From contig DNPO01000029.1 in assembly GCA_003501375.1 (NCBI GenBank), forward strand, positions 1 to 7,990: 7,990 nt of DNA, given 5' to 3'. Below, piece by piece: positions 6,045 through 7,990 of this stretch. Every line of letters starts with the position of its first letter. Position 1 is the stretch's first letter. The notes beneath the pieces were generated by a model that worked only from the letters and a program-made list of their open reading frames with translations, was not told the origin of the DNA and searched no databases. The stretch comes from Candidatus Sumerlaeota bacterium. GTDB lineage: Bacteria > Sumerlaeota > Sumerlaeia > UBA8349. Both the position numbers and the translations under genes were made by a program.

Positions 6045-7202
6045 ATGCAAACACCCATCTTTCTTATTCTTCTTGGTTCCCGTTCCGAAGCCTTTGCCGC
6101 CGCTCCCCTGATTGAACAAATCCGACAGGTGGAAAACAAATTACCGTTCCTGCTGCGGGTGATAACCACCGGACAGGAAGACACCGAACTTGAGCAGGCA
6201 CTGATGACGCTGCACATTAAACCCAATGCCCGGTATTATACCAAAACATCACGTTTAGCCGATGCCCGCTTGGATGCGGCGCTGCTGGAAACCGTGGAAA
6301 GCATTTTGCGGCATTATGCACCAACCGCAGTCCTGGCAGCGCGCCAGGGCGCAACCGCCTGGGCCGCTGCAACGGCAGCTTATTTCAAGCACGTTCCCTT
6401 CCTGCATTTGGGCGCGGGAGATGCCTGGGCTGACAAAACGCAGCGCCCCTTCCCCGAGTGGTTTCATACGCCGGACATCACGCGAATGAGCAGCGTACAT
6501 ATTTGCAACAATTCGACTTGCAAGAATAGTATTCAACAATCACCCGAGGGCATTCTCCCTAACGCGACAACCTGTGTTACAGGTAATGGTGCGGATGAAG
6601 TGCTGGCTCGGACGTTGGAGCAACTGACTTCTGCAGAACCCCCCCTCGACCCAACTTTGAAAATTTTCCAACGCGACCAAGCGCCCGTTCTGGCATTTTT
6701 GGCTCGACGAGAACACCACGCGGATGCGTTGCGTCCGCTGTGCTGGGCGCTGGATGCGGTTTCTCAAGCACACGCGGAACACAATTTCGTCATGTTGCAT
6801 TCGCTCCAGTCCTACATCTGCGACGCACTGGTTTCGCTGGTTCCACGCCGCGAAAATATCCACGACATCAGCCCACTCCCCTACCCGGCTTTCGTGCGGG
6901 AGTTGCGTCGTTCGCGTCTAGTGATAACGGATTCCGCACGTCTGGCACAGGAGGCGTTATTGCTCCGTCGTCCGCTACTATTGATTGGCGCGTACGCAGA
7001 TACGGAATCGCTCCGGGCATTGGCTGCGGAGACGGGACAAACCTATCGGGTCGTTCCGATGGAAAAAGAAACGCTCGAAAATGCCATAAACGAAACGCTG
7101 GCTGCTCCTACTCCAGATGCAGCACCGGAACGGTTAGAAGTTGCGCCTGCGGGAAAACCAACCTTTGACGCGATTTTGAAGTGGTGGCGCGACATCAAGT
7201 AA
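6045..7202 (+). CDS. Degenerate UDP-GlcNAc 2-epimerase (WecB/MnaA)-like protein
   Basis: 385 residues, the usual WecB length. Intact WecB interconverts UDP-GlcNAc and UDP-ManNAc. The N-terminus FLILLGSRSEAFAAAPL aligns with the family's FGTRPEAIKMAPL; the central VLAARQGATAW to HLGAG aligns without gaps to VLVHGDTTTT to HVEAG; later AFLARREH fits VTGHRRES and ITDSARLAQEA fits LTDSGGIQEEA. This indicates the GT-B-like two-domain fold. Measured against E. coli WecB, Asp95 becomes Gln101, Glu117 becomes Gly123, His213 becomes Ala220 and Lys15 becomes Ala18, while Glu131 (here Glu138 in PFPEW) and the first arginine (Arg13) remain. Epimerase activity is therefore doubtful; a binding role or altered chemistry is possible. 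The ATG at 6045 places the first strand as in the family. A TTG at 5997 could extend it, but neither start has a strong ribosome site. It lies 9 bases before the polymerase gene, probably in one operon. Confidence 0.75.
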   Translation: MQTPIFLILLGSRSEAFAAAPLIEQIRQVENKLPFLLRVITTGQEDTELEQALMTLHIKPNARYYTKTSRLADARLDAALLETVESILRHYAPTAVLAARQGATAWAAATAAYFKHVPFLHLGAGDAWADKTQRPFPEWFHTPDITRMSSVHICNNSTCKNSIQQSPEGILPNATTCVTGNGADEVLARTLEQLTSAEPPLDPTLKIFQRDQAPVLAFLARREHHADALRPLCWALDAVSQAHAEHNFVMLHSLQSYICDALVSLVPRRENIHDISPLPYPAFVRELRRSRLVITDSARLAQEALLLRRPLLLIGAYADTESLRALAAETGQTYRVVPMEKETLENAINETLAAPTPDAAPERLEVAPAGKPTFDAILKWWRDIK

Positions 7203-7211
7203 GTCCGTAAA

Positions 7212-7990
7212 ATGACTTTTGTCCATCTCCACACGCACAGCCATTATAGCATCGGGCGGGCAATGCCCTCCGTCCGTGACTTGGTGCGCCGTGCCGCCGA
7301 GTTGGAAATGCCCGCGCTGGCATTGACGGATAACAACAGTATCGCCGGGCTACATGAGTTGGAAACTGCCGCACGGGAATTTCACATCCAGCCTATTCTG
7401 GGCTGCGAACTGGATATTCTGCCTGCCGATCATTCAATTTTTCAGGGACGTACCCACCGCCTGACCCTCTTGGTAGAAAACGATCACGGCTACCGCAATC
7501 TGGTGGAACTCATCACCAAAGCACATGATCGCCCATCGGATGTGCCCCCGCACGTGCGTTTCACCGAACTGGAACGCCACGGCAAGGGCTTGATTGCGTT
7601 GACGGGTTCGCCGCGCGGTGAATTGTACCACCACCTCCGTGAGGGAAATCCGGCCTCGACCAAAGAATATTTGAACCGTCTCGCGGCAGCATTGGGACGC
7701 GAAAATATCTTCTTTGAAATCATTGAGTACGCCCACCCACGCACGCGCAAAATCATGGATTATGTGCTGGAACTGAGCCGCTTTCTGGGTCTGCCCGCCG
7801 TCGCGACGCAAAACGTCCACTACCTTTACCCGCAGGACACGTTGGCCTACACCGTTCTCGCGCAGTATCCCCGCGCCACCGCACCCGTCTGGCCGTTACC
7901 CGAGTGCGACATGCCCACACGGCATTTCACCACGCCGACGGAAATGAGCAAGCGCTTCCACTTCACTCCCGAAATTCTGGAGATGACGAC
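7212..7990 (+). CDS. dnaE: DNA polymerase III alpha subunit, N-terminal PHP domain (3' end missing)
   Basis: 259 codons are visible and the frame is open at the window end. The start MTFVHLHTHSHYSI matches the DnaE opening, and MPALALTDNN, PILGCEL, THRLTLLVENDHGYRNLVEL and the later LPAVATQNVHYL follow in the order of the PHP domain of bacterial replicative polymerases. The full protein would be a 5'-3' DNA polymerase of the replisome with the PHP domain first, but polymerase motifs lie beyond the window. Among PHP metal ligands known from proofreading-active DnaE proteins, HxH (His7, His9), Glu66, His82 and His203 remain, while the Asp of the SxLDG motif is Arg16, the His of TDH is Asn41 and the Asp of NDVH is Asn201. 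The PHP exonuclease is therefore probably weak or lost. It may be the main DnaE or a second, DnaE2/ImuC-like copy. The start ATG is 9 bases after the upstream stop with only a weak purine stretch. Confidence 0.85.
   Translation, partial: MTFVHLHTHSHYSIGRAMPSVRDLVRRAAELEMPALALTDNNSIAGLHELETAAREFHIQPILGCELDILPADHSIFQGRTHRLTLLVENDHGYRNLVELITKAHDRPSDVPPHVRFTELERHGKGLIALTGSPRGELYHHLREGNPASTKEYLNRLAAALGRENIFFEIIEYAHPRTRKIMDYVLELSRFLGLPAVATQNVHYLYPQDTLAYTVLAQYPRATAPVWPLPECDMPTRHFTTPTEMSKRFHFTPEILEMT

Noticed and set aside
7434..7820. Minus-strand frame opposite the polymerase gene
   Set aside because: The PHP-domain motifs on the plus strand are unambiguous; the opposite frame is a shadow.

Overview
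The window is a dense bacterial segment with seven recognisable protein-coding genes and no rRNA, tRNA, CRISPR array or insertion sequence. It falls into two halves that differ in codon habit.

Left half (1-2529, + strand): the 3' end of a ClpX-like AAA+ unfoldase gene is followed, with no intergenic base (stop TAA then ATG), by a radical SAM/SPASM gene that reads as ahbC, the 12,18-didecarboxysiroheme deacetylase of the siroheme-dependent heme pathway. AhbC points to an anaerobic or microaerophilic bacterium that makes heme through siroheme, as in sulfate reducers and related lineages. The unfoldase is unusual: it has a second, degenerate copy of the ClpX small C-terminal domain.

Middle (2549-5754, - strand): a short PAS-domain protein with a C-terminal four-cysteine module converges on ahbC. 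Separately, a two-gene unit holds a secreted GHL10-like (family 10 glycosylhydrolase-like) protein followed 6 bases later by tadA, the tRNA adenosine deaminase. A divergent control region of about 290 bases (5755-6044) separates this unit from the right half.

Right half (6045-7990, + strand): a protein with the fold signature of UDP-GlcNAc 2-epimerase (WecB/MnaA) but with most catalytic residues replaced, then, 9 bases later, the first 259 codons of a DnaE-type DNA polymerase III alpha subunit. The PHP domain of the latter has lost several metal ligands.

The taxon cannot be fixed from the window. A secreted GHL10-like protein beside tadA, together with the codon style of the right part, would suit a PVC-group bacterium such as Kiritimatiellota or Lentisphaerota, while the ClpX-like/ahbC pair has a Desulfobacterota flavour. 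This is a low-confidence impression from memory. The codon style changes inside ahbC near position 2290 rather than at a gene boundary, so horizontal acquisition, a mosaic gene or an assembly join should all be considered. The most interesting points are the unfoldase/heme-enzyme coupling, the duplicated small domain, and a series of conserved enzyme families here that lack expected active-site residues.
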